Below the pieces are notes generated by a model. It had not been told where the DNA came from, did no database searches, and saw only the letters and a list, made by a program, of their open reading frames with translations. This document shows positions 38,663 to 48,048 of a stretch of DNA of 64,000 nt, piece by piece (position 1 is the first letter of the stretch; the number at the start of each line of letters is the position of its first letter). The stretch is from Legionella fairfieldensis ATCC 49588 (GTDB taxonomy: Bacteria; Pseudomonadota; Gammaproteobacteria; Legionellales; Legionellaceae), in contig NZ_JHYC01000016.1 of assembly GCF_000621525.1 (NCBI RefSeq), positions 16,960 through 80,959 of the forward strand, read 5' to 3'. A program made the position numbers and the translations under genes.

Positions 38663-41600
38663 ATGGCAATATCAATAGTTCACCATCCTGAAGTTAACTC
38701 AAAACAAACCTGGGGACAGCTTTATGGCTGTAGTCTTTCCCTGGCACTCGCTGAATATTGTCAGAAAACGACCGGAATTAAATTATTAGTCGCCCCAGAC
38801 AATTTAACAGCAGGTCAACTTCTTGCTGAACTCCAGTTTTTCCTCGGGGAAAAAAATACTCAGGAATTGTTGTTTTTCCCCGATTGGGAAACCTTGCCCT
38901 ATGATCAATTTTCACCCCATCAGGACATTATTTCCGAACGTCTATCCACATTAAGTCGTTTGCAACACAGTACTCAAGCTATTGTAATCAGCTCAATCAG
39001 CACCCTGATGCATCGCCTTTGTCCACCACAATTCTTGCATCATCATGCATTAATACTAAAAGAAAACCAGACTTTACATCGAGAACAATTCCGGCATCAC
39101 TTGCAAGAAGCCGGTTATCATTGTGTGAATAAAGTACTGGAACATGGGGAATTTGCAATCCGAGGAGCGATTATTGATGTCTTTCCAATGGGAAGCACCA
39201 CCCCTTTTCGCATCGAGTTATTTGACGATGTCATTGACAGTTTGCGTCAATTTGATACTGAAACACAACGTACTGTAGCAAAAATTGCAGAGATTCGTGT
39301 GTTACCCGCTCGTGAATTTCCTTTAAACGAACAAAGTACTCTCCTTTTCCGCCGTGCCTTTAGAGAACAATTTTCCGGGAATCCCAGCCAATGTCCCATT
39401 TATGAAGCAGTAAGCGATGGCCAATACCCTTCGGGAATTGAGTACTATCTCCCCCTGTTTTTTGAGCAAACAGCCACTTTTTTTAATTATTTACCTGCCG
39501 AAGCCAGTATTTGCCTTATCGAATCGGCTCAACAGGCGGAACAATTCTGGCAAGAGGTAACTACCCGTTTTGAACAACGCCATTATGATATTTCTCGCCC
39601 TATTCTTAAACCGAATACCTGTTTTTTAACACCGACTGAATTGTTCACAGAGGTAAATAAATATCAGCAAATTCGCTGTTATCATGATTTTATTGAGAAA
39701 AAAGGCGCCGTATTCAATTTCAATACACAAAAGGCACCTGCGCTACCCATAGAGCGGCAAAGTAATAGACCGCTTGCCAAACTGGCAGACTACATGAGTG
39801 ATACAAAAAAGCGTTTTCTTTTAATTGCAGAAAGCGCAGGCCGGCGTGAAGTTTTATTAGATTTACTCAAGCAGAGTGAAATCAGTGCCAAAATTCAGGG
39901 CGGCTGGCAAGATTTTCTTACTGATAACGCGCCGATTAATATCACTACAGGTCCCCTTATCGAGGGTACTGAAATAAGTGAGCAAGGGATTGCCATCATT
40001 GTTGAATCTCAATTATTTGGTGAACAAGCAGTCCCGCAACGCCGTAGTAGCCAAAAATCAGTCGATCCTGATTTAATTATCCGTGATCTTGCAGAACTTC
40101 GGATCGGAGCCCCCGTTGTCCATTTACAATTCGGCGTAGGACGCTATCAAGGTTTAAAAACGATTGAAAGCGATGGTACTGCCAATGAATTTCTCGTACT
40201 GGCTTATGCTGGTGATGATAAAATCTATGTGCCTGTTACTTCTTTACATTTTATTAGCCGCTATACTGGTCTGGACAGTGAGCACGCCCCTTTACATAAA
40301 TTGGGTAGTGATCAATGGCAGAAAGAAAAGAAAAAAGCCGCTGAAAAAATACATGATATAGCAATTGAGCTTTTAGATATTTACGCCAAACGAGAAGCCA
40401 AACCTGGTCATATCTATGCATTTCATCGTGAAGATTACCAACGTTTTGCCGGTGGTTTTCCCTTTGTTGAAACGACTGATCAGCTGCGGGCAATCGAGCA
40501 AATTATTCAGGATCTCCAATCATCACGCCCGATGGACCGACTGATTTGTGGGGATGTTGGTTTTGGAAAAACGGAAGTTGCCATGCGTGCTGCGTTCCTG
40601 GCTGTACAGAATGGCAAACAGGTTTGCATTCTTGTGCCAACCACTTTGCTCGCAGGCCAACATTTTGAAAATTTTCGCGATCGATTCGCTCAATTCCCTA
40701 TCAACATTGAACTCTTATCCCGATTCCGTAGTGGTAAAGAATCGGAAAAAGTGATTGAATCCATTAAAAACGGGCAAGTTGATATTGTTATTGGTACTCA
40801 TAAACTTTTTTCTCAAGCCATTCATTATCGCGATCTGGGATTACTGATTATTGATGAAGAACATCGTTTCGGAGTTAAACAAAAAGAACATATTAAAGCG
40901 CTGCGCACCAATGTGGACGTTCTGTCTATGACAGCAACCCCTATCCCCCGAACACTCAATATGGCAATGGCCGGTATACGTGATATTTCTCTTATTGCCA
41001 CCCCTCCAGCAAAACGCCTGGCCATTAAAACATTTTGGCAAGAGAAGAGTGATACTATTCTACGCGAAGCCATACTGCGAGAAATTTTACGGGGCGGTCA
41101 GGTTTATTTTTTGCATAACAATGTGCAAACCATCGAGCGTATCTGTCAAGATTTACAGCATTTAATCCCCGAGGCTAAAATTCGCAGCGCTCATGGCCAA
41201 ATGCGCGAGCGCGAATTAGAACGCATTATGTCTGACTTTTACCATCATCGATTTAATGTGTTAGTTTGTACAACGATTATTGAAACAGGAATTGATATCC
41301 CTACTGCGAACACCATCATCATTGATAGAGCCGATAAATTTGGTTTGGCTCAATTGCATCAGTTACGGGGCCGGGTAGGCCGCTCTCATCACCAGGCTTA
41401 TGCTTATTTACTTACTCCTGACGTAAAACTATTAACAGCTGACGCCGTTAAGCGTCTGGAGGCCATTGTTTCTTTGGAAGATCTGGGTGCAGGCTTCACT
41501 CTGGCAACTCATGATTTGGAAATCCGAGGTGCAGGCGAATTATTAGGCGAAGAACAAAGTGGCAATATGCATGCCATAGGGTTTAACTTATTCATGGAAA

Positions 41601-42115
41601 TGCTGGACAAAGCAGTCAGCGATTTAAAATCAGGAAAAACACCTGAATTAGCAACCCCCATGCATCAAGGTCCTGAAATTGATTTACGCCTGAGCGCCAT
41701 TCTTCCTGAAGATTACATTGCTGATATTCATACCCGGCTTATTATGTATAAGCGAATTGCCAATGCTAAAAATAAAGAACAACTGCGTGATTTACAAATC
41801 GAAATGATTGATCGTTTTGGCCTTCTGCCCCAACCCGCTAAATATCTTCTTCTTGTCACTGAACTTAAACTATTAGCAACAAAATTGGGTATCAACAAGA
41901 TTCATGCCGCGCAACAAAATGGTCGAATCGAATTTAATGAAAAACCGAATATCGATGCGGCTGTTTTGATTAAACTCATTCAGACTCAAGCTAAACGTCA
42001 CCAATTAGATGGCCCTAATCGTCTGCGTTTTATTCTGGAGAGCACCTCTCATGAAGAACGTATTCATGAAATAAAAAACCTGTTGATTCAGTTAACGGGT
42101 GAAAATCCTGCGTAA
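38663..42115 (+). CDS. mfd: Transcription-repair coupling factor
   Basis: 1150 residues, full Mfd length. UvrB-homologous N-terminal part (FFPDWETLPYDQFSPHQDIISERL), RNA-polymerase interaction domain (GAPVVHLQFGVGRYQGL), RecG-like translocase with Walker A GDVGFGKTEVAMRAAF, DEEH box (IIDEEHRFGVKQKEH), motif III TATPIPRTL, the helicase motif VI QLRGRVGRS and the C-terminal TRCF domain. It removes stalled RNA polymerase and recruits UvrA. Start ATG 38663. Confidence 0.98.
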   Translation: MAISIVHHPEVNSKQTWGQLYGCSLSLALAEYCQKTTGIKLLVAPDNLTAGQLLAELQFFLGEKNTQELLFFPDWETLPYDQFSPHQDIISERLSTLSRLQHSTQAIVISSISTLMHRLCPPQFLHHHALILKENQTLHREQFRHHLQEAGYHCVNKVLEHGEFAIRGAIIDVFPMGSTTPFRIELFDDVIDSLRQFDTETQRTVAKIAEIRVLPAREFPLNEQSTLLFRRAFREQFSGNPSQCPIYEAVSDGQYPSGIEYYLPLFFEQTATFFNYLPAEASICLIESAQQAEQFWQEVTTRFEQRHYDISRPILKPNTCFLTPTELFTEVNKYQQIRCYHDFIEKKGAVFNFNTQKAPALPIERQSNRPLAKLADYMSDTKKRFLLIAESAGRREVLLDLLKQSEISAKIQGGWQDFLTDNAPINITTGPLIEGTEISEQGIAIIVESQLFGEQAVPQRRSSQKSVDPDLIIRDLAELRIGAPVVHLQFGVGRYQGLKTIESDGTANEFLVLAYAGDDKIYVPVTSLHFISRYTGLDSEHAPLHKLGSDQWQKEKKKAAEKIHDIAIELLDIYAKREAKPGHIYAFHREDYQRFAGGFPFVETTDQLRAIEQIIQDLQSSRPMDRLICGDVGFGKTEVAMRAAFLAVQNGKQVCILVPTTLLAGQHFENFRDRFAQFPINIELLSRFRSGKESEKVIESIKNGQVDIVIGTHKLFSQAIHYRDLGLLIIDEEHRFGVKQKEHIKALRTNVDVLSMTATPIPRTLNMAMAGIRDISLIATPPAKRLAIKTFWQEKSDTILREAILREILRGGQVYFLHNNVQTIERICQDLQHLIPEAKIRSAHGQMRERELERIMSDFYHHRFNVLVCTTIIETGIDIPTANTIIIDRADKFGLAQLHQLRGRVGRSHHQAYAYLLTPDVKLLTADAVKRLEAIVSLEDLGAGFTLATHDLEIRGAGELLGEEQSGNMHAIGFNLFMEMLDKAVSDLKSGKTPELATPMHQGPEIDLRLSAILPEDYIADIHTRLIMYKRIANAKNKEQLRDLQIEMIDRFGLLPQPAKYLLLVTELKLLATKLGINKIHAAQQNGRIEFNEKPNIDAAVLIKLIQTQAKRHQLDGPNRLRFILESTSHEERIHEIKNLLIQLTGENPA

Positions 42116-42165
42116 TTCAAAAAATTTTCTATACTTAAATAAGGATGAGCTTCAAGGAGACTGCT

Positions 42166-42345
42166 ATGACAAAATACAGTAAAGGAGCACAAAAAGAAGT
42201 TGAAAAAGAGATGCATGATTATAAAAGAGGTAAGGCGCATAGCGGCAAAAGCGGTAAGAAAGTTACCAGTAAGGAACAAGCTATCGCCATAGGCTTATCA
42301 AAAGCCAGAAAAAAGGGAGAGAAAGTTCCTCAAAAGAAAGATTAA
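42166..42345 (+). CDS. DUF6496-like small basic protein
   Basis: 59 residues from ATG 42166, preceded by AAGGAGA; the longer frame from 42145 is discarded. Lys makes up about a third of the chain; the conserved core is [22 protein letters not shown] and [19 protein letters not shown]. It resembles DUF6496 proteins, of unknown function, possibly nucleic-acid binding from charge alone. Its stop overlaps the convergent tldD stop by 4 bp. Confidence 0.78.
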   Translation: MTKYSKGAQKEVEKEMHDYKRGKAHSGKSGKKVTSKEQAIAIGLSKARKKGEKVPQKKD

Positions 42346-43781
42346 CGAGTACCGCCAACCGTCAATGCTTCAATTTTCAAAGTCGGCTGCCCTACGCCGA
42401 CAGGTACTGATTGGCCGTCTTTACCACAAACACCAATACCACTATCCAGAGAAAGATCATTTCCAATCATGCTGATTTTTTTCATGACGTCTGGCCCATT
42501 ACCAATTAATGTCGCGCCTTTGACTGGTTTGGTAATTTTACCCTCTTCAATCAGATAGGCTTCACTTGCAGAAAATACAAATTGACCTGACGTAATATCA
42601 ACCTGCCCACCGCCGAAATTGACAGCATACAAGCCGCGTTTCACTGAGCGAATTATTTCCTCAGGAGAGTGCTGCCCTGCAAGCATATAAGTATTCGTCA
42701 TGCGAGGCATCGGCAGATGAGCATAGGATTCACGGCGACAATTACCCGTGGGCTTCATACCCATTAATTTGGCATTAAGCTTGTCTTGCATATAATTTAC
42801 CAATACACCGTCTTCAATAAGGGTGGTGCACTGAGAAGGCGTCCCTTCATCGTCAATAGTTAATGAGCCTCGCCTGTCTTTCAAAGTGCCATCATCGACT
42901 ACAGTGACCCCTTTTGCAGCGACCTGTTGGCCCAGCCGCCCTGAAAAGGCAGATAATCCTTTACGGTTAAAATCCCCCTCCAACCCGTGCCCCACAGCTT
43001 CATGTAACAACACACCTGGCCAGCCCGGCCCGAGAACAACAGGCATGGTACCAGCCGGAGCTTCTTGAGCTTCCAGATTAATCAACGCTTCACGAACTGC
43101 TTCACGGGCATAATGTAATGCTTTTTCCTCTTCAACAAAGTAAGAATAAGCCACTCGACCACCGCCGCCGGAACGTGCTGATTCACGTCGACCTTTTTTA
43201 TCTTCCACGATGACACTGACGTTGATACTCACCAATGGTCTTATATCAGCTATCATTTCTCCATGCATACCTGCTACCATAATTACTTCAAAACAACCGC
43301 TCAGAGAAGCGTTGACCTGAATAACACGTGGATCAATTCGTCTTGCTTCTTTATCAATGGCCTCAAGCAAAGCAATTTTTTCCTGTTTGGACATACTATC
43401 GATGGGATTGATATCAGCGTATCGTGTAATCGGCGCGCCCGGAACGTACACGGATTGAGCGGATTTAACCCCAGAAAAAGCAATCGAGCGAGCGGCGTCC
43501 GCAGCACGTTCCATAGCGGGTAACAAAATATCATCACAATAAGCATATCCCGTTTTATCGCCGCTAACAGCACGAATACCCACCCCTCGATCAATCGAAT
43601 AACTACCGCTTTTCACCTCAGAATCTTCTAAATACCAGGATTCATAACTACTGCTTTGGAAATAAAGATCAGCATCATCAATGTGACGATTCATCATAGA
43701 GCGCATTAATTTTTCTAAAGCAGATTCATCCAGGGAAGCAGGTTTTAATAATAAATCTTTAGCCAGGGTCAATGTACTCAT
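42342..43781 (-). CDS. tldD: Metalloprotease TldD
   Basis: 479 residues. Zn-binding [11 protein letters not shown] (HExxxH) at about residue 262, plus [16 protein letters not shown] and the C-terminal [25 protein letters not shown] ending. TldD acts with TldE (PmbA) as a heterodimer that degrades unstructured peptides. tldE/pmbA is not in this window. It lies 24 bp downstream of the nitrilase-family gene. Confidence 0.96.
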   Translation of the reverse strand: MSTLTLAKDLLLKPASLDESALEKLMRSMMNRHIDDADLYFQSSSYESWYLEDSEVKSGSYSIDRGVGIRAVSGDKTGYAYCDDILLPAMERAADAARSIAFSGVKSAQSVYVPGAPITRYADINPIDSMSKQEKIALLEAIDKEARRIDPRVIQVNASLSGCFEVIMVAGMHGEMIADIRPLVSINVSVIVEDKKGRRESARSGGGGRVAYSYFVEEEKALHYAREAVREALINLEAQEAPAGTMPVVLGPGWPGVLLHEAVGHGLEGDFNRKGLSAFSGRLGQQVAAKGVTVVDDGTLKDRRGSLTIDDEGTPSQCTTLIEDGVLVNYMQDKLNAKLMGMKPTGNCRRESYAHLPMPRMTNTYMLAGQHSPEEIIRSVKRGLYAVNFGGGQVDITSGQFVFSASEAYLIEEGKITKPVKGATLIGNGPDVMKKISMIGNDLSLDSGIGVCGKDGQSVPVGVGQPTLKIEALTVGGTR

Positions 43782-43805
43782 ACGTAAATACCTTTATAAA
43801 TAATA

Positions 43806-44618
43806 TTAATTCGTGGCAAGCACATGGTGCTCATTACTGGGAAATTGTCGCCGTAACTGCTTCAATCGCTGTAAATCAATCTCGGCAATGATCATTCCTG
43901 CGCCCTCTCCTTGTTGGGTAACTACTTTGCCCCAAGGTTCAACAATCATGCTATGACCATAAGTATGACGGCCATTTTCATGTTTTCCTCCCTGATTAGG
44001 AGCTATAACATAGGATAAATTTTCAATGGCTCGCGCTCTTAACAAGATTTCCCAATGCGCAAAACCTGTCACTGCAGTAAATGCAGAAGGGACTGTAAAT
44101 AACTCAGCGCCTTTAGTCACTAATTGACGATACAATTCAGGAAAACGTAAATCATAACATACTGTCAATCCTATACGACCGGCAGGCGTATCTACTACTA
44201 TAGCCTCTTCACCCCGTTCAACAGTTGCCGATTCCTGATGCGCCTCATGAGCAGAAACACGAACATCAAAAAGATGAATTTTATCATAACGAGCAACACA
44301 TTTTCCTTTCTCATCCATAACCAGACAACTTGAACGAACCCGTTCAGCTTTTCCCTTTAGAGGGATGGTTCCTGCAACAACCCACACAGCGTATTTTTTG
44401 GCTAACAGACTTACAGTGTCCTGAATTTCGCCAGATCCGAACTGCTCCGCTACTTGTAATTTATCGGTTTCTTTCATCCCCATAAAAGCAAAATTTTCCG
44501 GCAAAACCACTAAATCAACCTGCTTTTCCCTGGCTTTTGCAAAAAATTCTTCAACCTGTTGTAAATTAATGTTGACGGAAGCAGATGAAACCATTTGCAC
44601 CGCAGCTATTTTAGACAT
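43806..44618 (-). CDS. Nit-type carbon-nitrogen hydrolase
   Basis: 270 residues from ATG 44618, chosen because it directly starts MSKIAAVQM; the upstream extension to 44741 has no family similarity. Catalytic triad: Glu in VLPENFAFMG, Lys in RYDKIHLFDV, Cys in GLTVCYDLRFPELYRQL. The family includes YafV-like and deaminated-glutathione amidases (Nit1), the closest guess. Cytosolic. Cotranscription with tldD is likely. Confidence 0.9.
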   Translation of the reverse strand: MSKIAAVQMVSSASVNINLQQVEEFFAKAREKQVDLVVLPENFAFMGMKETDKLQVAEQFGSGEIQDTVSLLAKKYAVWVVAGTIPLKGKAERVRSSCLVMDEKGKCVARYDKIHLFDVRVSAHEAHQESATVERGEEAIVVDTPAGRIGLTVCYDLRFPELYRQLVTKGAELFTVPSAFTAVTGFAHWEILLRARAIENLSYVIAPNQGGKHENGRHTYGHSMIVEPWGKVVTQQGEGAGMIIAEIDLQRLKQLRRQFPSNEHHVLATN

Positions 44619-44791
44619 AAAGCAATTCCCACCGATGGTCTGCAGATATTTGCATAATTTATACGTTATATCACAATTATAAGTCCTTGAAAGATCTCTT
44701 GCCAGGAAAAAGACATCAATATAAACTTGAAATTTCAACAAATAACCCTTACATATGCTAAACTAAACTTAAAATAACCTGGAGTTATTGC

Positions 44792-45466
44792 ATGAACAGA
44801 AACGATGTGACCTTATTAAGCCAACGAAATGAATCGGTGCTCGCCACGAATAAAGTGTTGCGTAATACCTATCTTCTTCTTAGCATGACTTTTTTCTTTA
44901 GTGCATTGACAGCTTATCTGGCTTATGCCTTTGCTGTCAGACCACTAAACCCTATCCTGATGATTGTAGGCGTCTACGGCCTTATGTTTTTGACACATGC
45001 GCTCAGAAATAGCCCATTGGGTCTCTTAAGCGTATTTGCTTTCACGGGTTTCCTCGGGTATACCCTTGGTCCTGTTCTTAATCTTTACATAGCCAATTTC
45101 TCCAATGGTCATCAACTGATTGGTACTGCTCTGGGCGGCACGGGTATCATTTTCTTCGCATTATCAGGGTATGCACTGACTACACGTAAAGATTTCAGCT
45201 TTTTAGGTGGTTTTCTTTTTGTCGGTGTAATGGTAGCGTTACTCGCTATGATTGCTGGCTTATTCTTTGATATGCCTGCTCTGCAACTTGCTGTTTCTGG
45301 CGCTTTTGTGTTGATTTCTTCTGGCCTTATACTGTTCCAAACCAGCGAAATTATTCATGGTGGGGAAACCAATTATATTTCTGCGACAGTGACCTTATTT
45401 GTCTCCATCTATAACTTATTTGTTAGCTTGTTGAATTTATTAAGCGCCTTCTCAGGTCGTGATTAA
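44792..45466 (+). CDS. Bax inhibitor-1/YccA family membrane protein
   Basis: 224 residues, seven membrane helices, with the family start VLRNTYLLLSMTFFFSALTA and C-terminal ATVTLFVSIYNLFVSLLNLLSAFSGRD. E. coli YccA modulates FtsH. CTGGAGT Shine-Dalgarno. Followed by a strong terminator. Confidence 0.93.
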   Translation: MNRNDVTLLSQRNESVLATNKVLRNTYLLLSMTFFFSALTAYLAYAFAVRPLNPILMIVGVYGLMFLTHALRNSPLGLLSVFAFTGFLGYTLGPVLNLYIANFSNGHQLIGTALGGTGIIFFALSGYALTTRKDFSFLGGFLFVGVMVALLAMIAGLFFDMPALQLAVSGAFVLISSGLILFQTSEIIHGGETNYISATVTLFVSIYNLFVSLLNLLSAFSGRD

Positions 45467-45494
45467 TCAATTCGATGTTAGGAAATTCATCTCA

Positions 45495-45523
45495 AATCCC
45501 GGTAAATTACCGGGATTTTTTTT
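45495..45523 (+). terminator. Intrinsic terminator after yccA-like gene
   Basis: Perfect stem AATCCCGGTAA/TTACCGGGATT followed by eight T (45516-45523), 29 bp after the stop. Confidence 0.9.
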
Positions 45524-45636
45524 ATTTCCGCTGAAGCCAAATTTTTTCGAATCTCTTTTTCTGAATTCGCGATGTTTCACTTCATATCAAGCTCTGTTAT
45601 AAATAAGCAACGACGCAGTTAGTGTTTATGCGATTG

Positions 45637-45736
45637 CGTCAACTTAAGAATTATGTCCACGGGATTACTTACGCTCTTGATTCCAAGGATAAGCCAAGAT
45701 AAGCCGTGGAGCGCAGGCATCGTTCTTAAGTTGACG
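45637..45736. repeat. MITE-like element with 14-bp inverted ends
   Basis: Ends CGTCAACTTAAGAA (45637-45650) and its exact complement (45723-45736). A second nested pair, TCCACGG (45656-45662) and CCGTGGA (45704-45710), allows a long hairpin. The internal GCAGGCATC is shared with the elements at 61.8 and 33.0 kb (GTAGGCATC). Confidence 0.65.
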
Positions 45737-45783
45737 TTCTCATAACAATAGGTATTTACTTAAAAATCAAGCAGGAATAGATA

Positions 45784-47211
45784 ATGAATCAACGAGTTTT
45801 TGTAAACCGTGTTTTAAATATGAAAAAAATTAAATTTATTGGTTTAGATATGGACCATACTCTTATTCGCTATAATACAAAAAATTTTGAAAATCTGGTT
45901 TACCAATTGGTTGTTGAGCGCCTTATTAAAGACAAAAATTATCCAGAAGCAATTAAACAATTCAAATTTAACTTTCATGACGCTATTCGTGGTCTTATCA
46001 TTGACAGTAAAAATGGTAATATATTAAAACTCAGCCGTTATGGCGCTATCCGCCAAAGTTACCATGGAACAAGGCAAATCAATTTCGCCGAACAGAAAAA
46101 ATTTTATCGCAGTATTTATGTCGATTTAAACGATCCTAATTACATTGCCATCGACACCTCTTTTTCGATTGCATTTTGCGTATTATACAGTCAGCTTGTT
46201 GATCTTAAAGATCAACGAACCGATGAGTTACCAAGTTATGCAGTAATTTCTACAGATGTACTAGGTATGGTGGATAAAATCCATTCTGATGGCAGTTTAA
46301 AACAATATATTAGTCAAAATCTGGACGACTATTTATTTAAGGATCAGGAAGTTGTCGAGGGATTAAAACGTTATATTCATCATGGAAAAAAAATTTTCCT
46401 TATCACTAATTCCGAGTTTTTCTATACCAAGCTGTTATTAGACTATGCCATCAACCCTTTTCTAGAGGAAGGAGAGACCTGGCGTGATCTATTTGAATAT
46501 GTTATTACTCTAGCCAATAAACCACGCTTTTTTTACGATAATCTCAAGTTTCTGACCATTAACCCCGAAAATGGCACCATGACCAATATGCAAGACAAGG
46601 TTATTCATGGGATTTATCAAGGAGGATGCGCCAGGAAATTTACCGATGATTTAGAAATCAATGGGGATGAAATTCTTTATATTGGCGATCACATCTATGG
46701 TGATATTCTTCGCTTAAAAAAAGACTGTAACTGGCGTACTGCTTTGGTAGTAGAAGAATTAGGCCAAGAAATTGCGGCACAAAAAAAAGCTCTACCCGTC
46801 GAACAAAAAATAGTGGCTGCTATGAATATCAAAAAAACATTGGAAGAACGATATATTCACCTGCATACTCAAGATATTCAAGAAAACTCTCACCAGCATG
46901 ATAATGAGACAGCAGAATTACAAAAACAAATCTTATCGATTGATACAGAAATATCCAAATTACTAAAAGAAGAGCAGGCTTTTTATAATCGTAAATGGGG
47001 TCGTGTATTCAGGGCAGGAGCCGAAGAAAGTTACTTTGCTTATCAGGTCGATCGCTTTGCCTGTATTTATATGGAAAAACTGAGTGACGTGCTGGCTCAA
47101 TCTCCTCTCAGCTATTTTCGTGCTAATCGACGATTGCTTGCTCATGACATTGAAGTCACAGAAAGCTCAGTTATTTCAGATAAAGCACAAAGTGACTCAA
47201 TTCAACGCTGA
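45784..47211 (+). CDS. HAD-IG cytosolic 5'-nucleotidase (IMP/GMP type)
   Basis: 475 residues. Motif I IGLDMDHTLIRYN (DxDxT), motif II in IFLITNSEFFYTK, and IGDHIYGDILRLKKDCNWRT as motif IV. Homologous in layout to the Legionella pneumophila Lpg0095 cN-II-like nucleotidase that hydrolyses IMP/GMP. A C-terminal coiled-coil region (about 355-415) is typical. Note the 14 residues before motif I; Met13 is an alternative start. Confidence 0.9.
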   Translation: MNQRVFVNRVLNMKKIKFIGLDMDHTLIRYNTKNFENLVYQLVVERLIKDKNYPEAIKQFKFNFHDAIRGLIIDSKNGNILKLSRYGAIRQSYHGTRQINFAEQKKFYRSIYVDLNDPNYIAIDTSFSIAFCVLYSQLVDLKDQRTDELPSYAVISTDVLGMVDKIHSDGSLKQYISQNLDDYLFKDQEVVEGLKRYIHHGKKIFLITNSEFFYTKLLLDYAINPFLEEGETWRDLFEYVITLANKPRFFYDNLKFLTINPENGTMTNMQDKVIHGIYQGGCARKFTDDLEINGDEILYIGDHIYGDILRLKKDCNWRTALVVEELGQEIAAQKKALPVEQKIVAAMNIKKTLEERYIHLHTQDIQENSHQHDNETAELQKQILSIDTEISKLLKEEQAFYNRKWGRVFRAGAEESYFAYQVDRFACIYMEKLSDVLAQSPLSYFRANRRLLAHDIEVTESSVISDKAQSDSIQR

Positions 47212-47218
47212 TAGAGAT

Positions 47219-47294
47219 GTGCAAGTTCACAGAATAGGTAATTAAGGAGCATTTAACGCCAATGTCTTTCCCGCGCAGGCGCTGAATCGTCATT
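47219..47294 (+). repeat. Dispersed extragenic repeat, copy C
   Basis: AGTTCACAGAATAGGTAATT, then AAGGAGCATTTAACGCCAATG and TCTTTCCCGCGCAGGCGCTG. The minus-strand gene 47253-47996 ends inside it: its last residues and its stop come from the repeat. Confidence 0.7.
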
Positions 47295-47996
47295 TGTATT
47301 TTTATCAGACTTTTGCTTTTGATGAGCTATTTTTTTAATTCCAAAACAACTCAACCCACGATGAGCATATCTGGACAAAACCGTCGCCGATTGGATAGAT
47401 GTTGAAACATTATTTTTTTCTTCATTTCTCGAAAAAGTCAGTTCATCCAGTTTTGCCACGCTGGAAAATTCAGCTACTTTTGTATCCTTATACTCATCAA
47501 GAATTTTTACCCAACACCCATCTACAGGGAGTAAAAATAAAGTTTTAACCGCATATATTCCATTTAAAAGCTTATACAAGCCTGTATCAGATGTACTAAC
47601 AAAAATCTGTAAATAAGGCATGTCTTGATTATCCGGACATTGATTTAAATCGCATGCGAAAAAAAGCTCTTCCTTTTCAAAATAAGTTAAAACGTGATGG
47701 GTGGCACCGGTGGTTAAGCCATACACTCGATAAGGAGTATCCGGCTGTTCTATAGCTAGCCAGTTAAACATTAATAATTTTTTAATATTATTAGCCCATT
47801 TTTTTTCCTGCAAATTATTTGCAAGAAACTCTGCTTTAATCCCACAAAACTCATCCCCAGCCACTTTAATATTGGAATTGTCTTTTATCACCTTAATTAA
47901 CTTAAGGTCTAAAAATTCAGGTATAGGGGATTGCCCCGCGAAAATAATACTACACTTTACATTATCTAATAAGCAATCTTTAGAACTGACAGGCAT
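47253..47996 (-). CDS. Unknown 247-aa protein ending inside a repeat
   Basis: No family recognised; soluble, no signal peptide. The C-terminal residues APARERHWR and the TAA stop are encoded by copy C of the dispersed repeat, so the native end was probably replaced or extended by its insertion. Residues up to about 237 (KSDKNTNDDS) look like normal coding sequence; the Lys-rich, low-complexity stretch before it may be linker. It lies 52 bp downstream of the 1000-residue gene and is probably in the same transcript. Confidence 0.55.
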   Translation of the reverse strand: MPVSSKDCLLDNVKCSIIFAGQSPIPEFLDLKLIKVIKDNSNIKVAGDEFCGIKAEFLANNLQEKKWANNIKKLLMFNWLAIEQPDTPYRVYGLTTGATHHVLTYFEKEELFFACDLNQCPDNQDMPYLQIFVSTSDTGLYKLLNGIYAVKTLFLLPVDGCWVKILDEYKDTKVAEFSSVAKLDELTFSRNEEKNNVSTSIQSATVLSRYAHRGLSCFGIKKIAHQKQKSDKNTNDDSAPARERHWR

Positions 47997-48048
47997 AATT
48001 TTACTCGTAAAAATTACAATTCAAAATCAAATTATTAAGCAGATTACC

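Larger units (their letters stand above)
45467..45783. other. Gap with terminator and MITE-like element
   Basis: The 317-bp gap holds the terminator (45495-45523) and a 100-bp inverted-repeat element (45637-45736). No other gene or RNA is supported. Confidence 0.7.
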
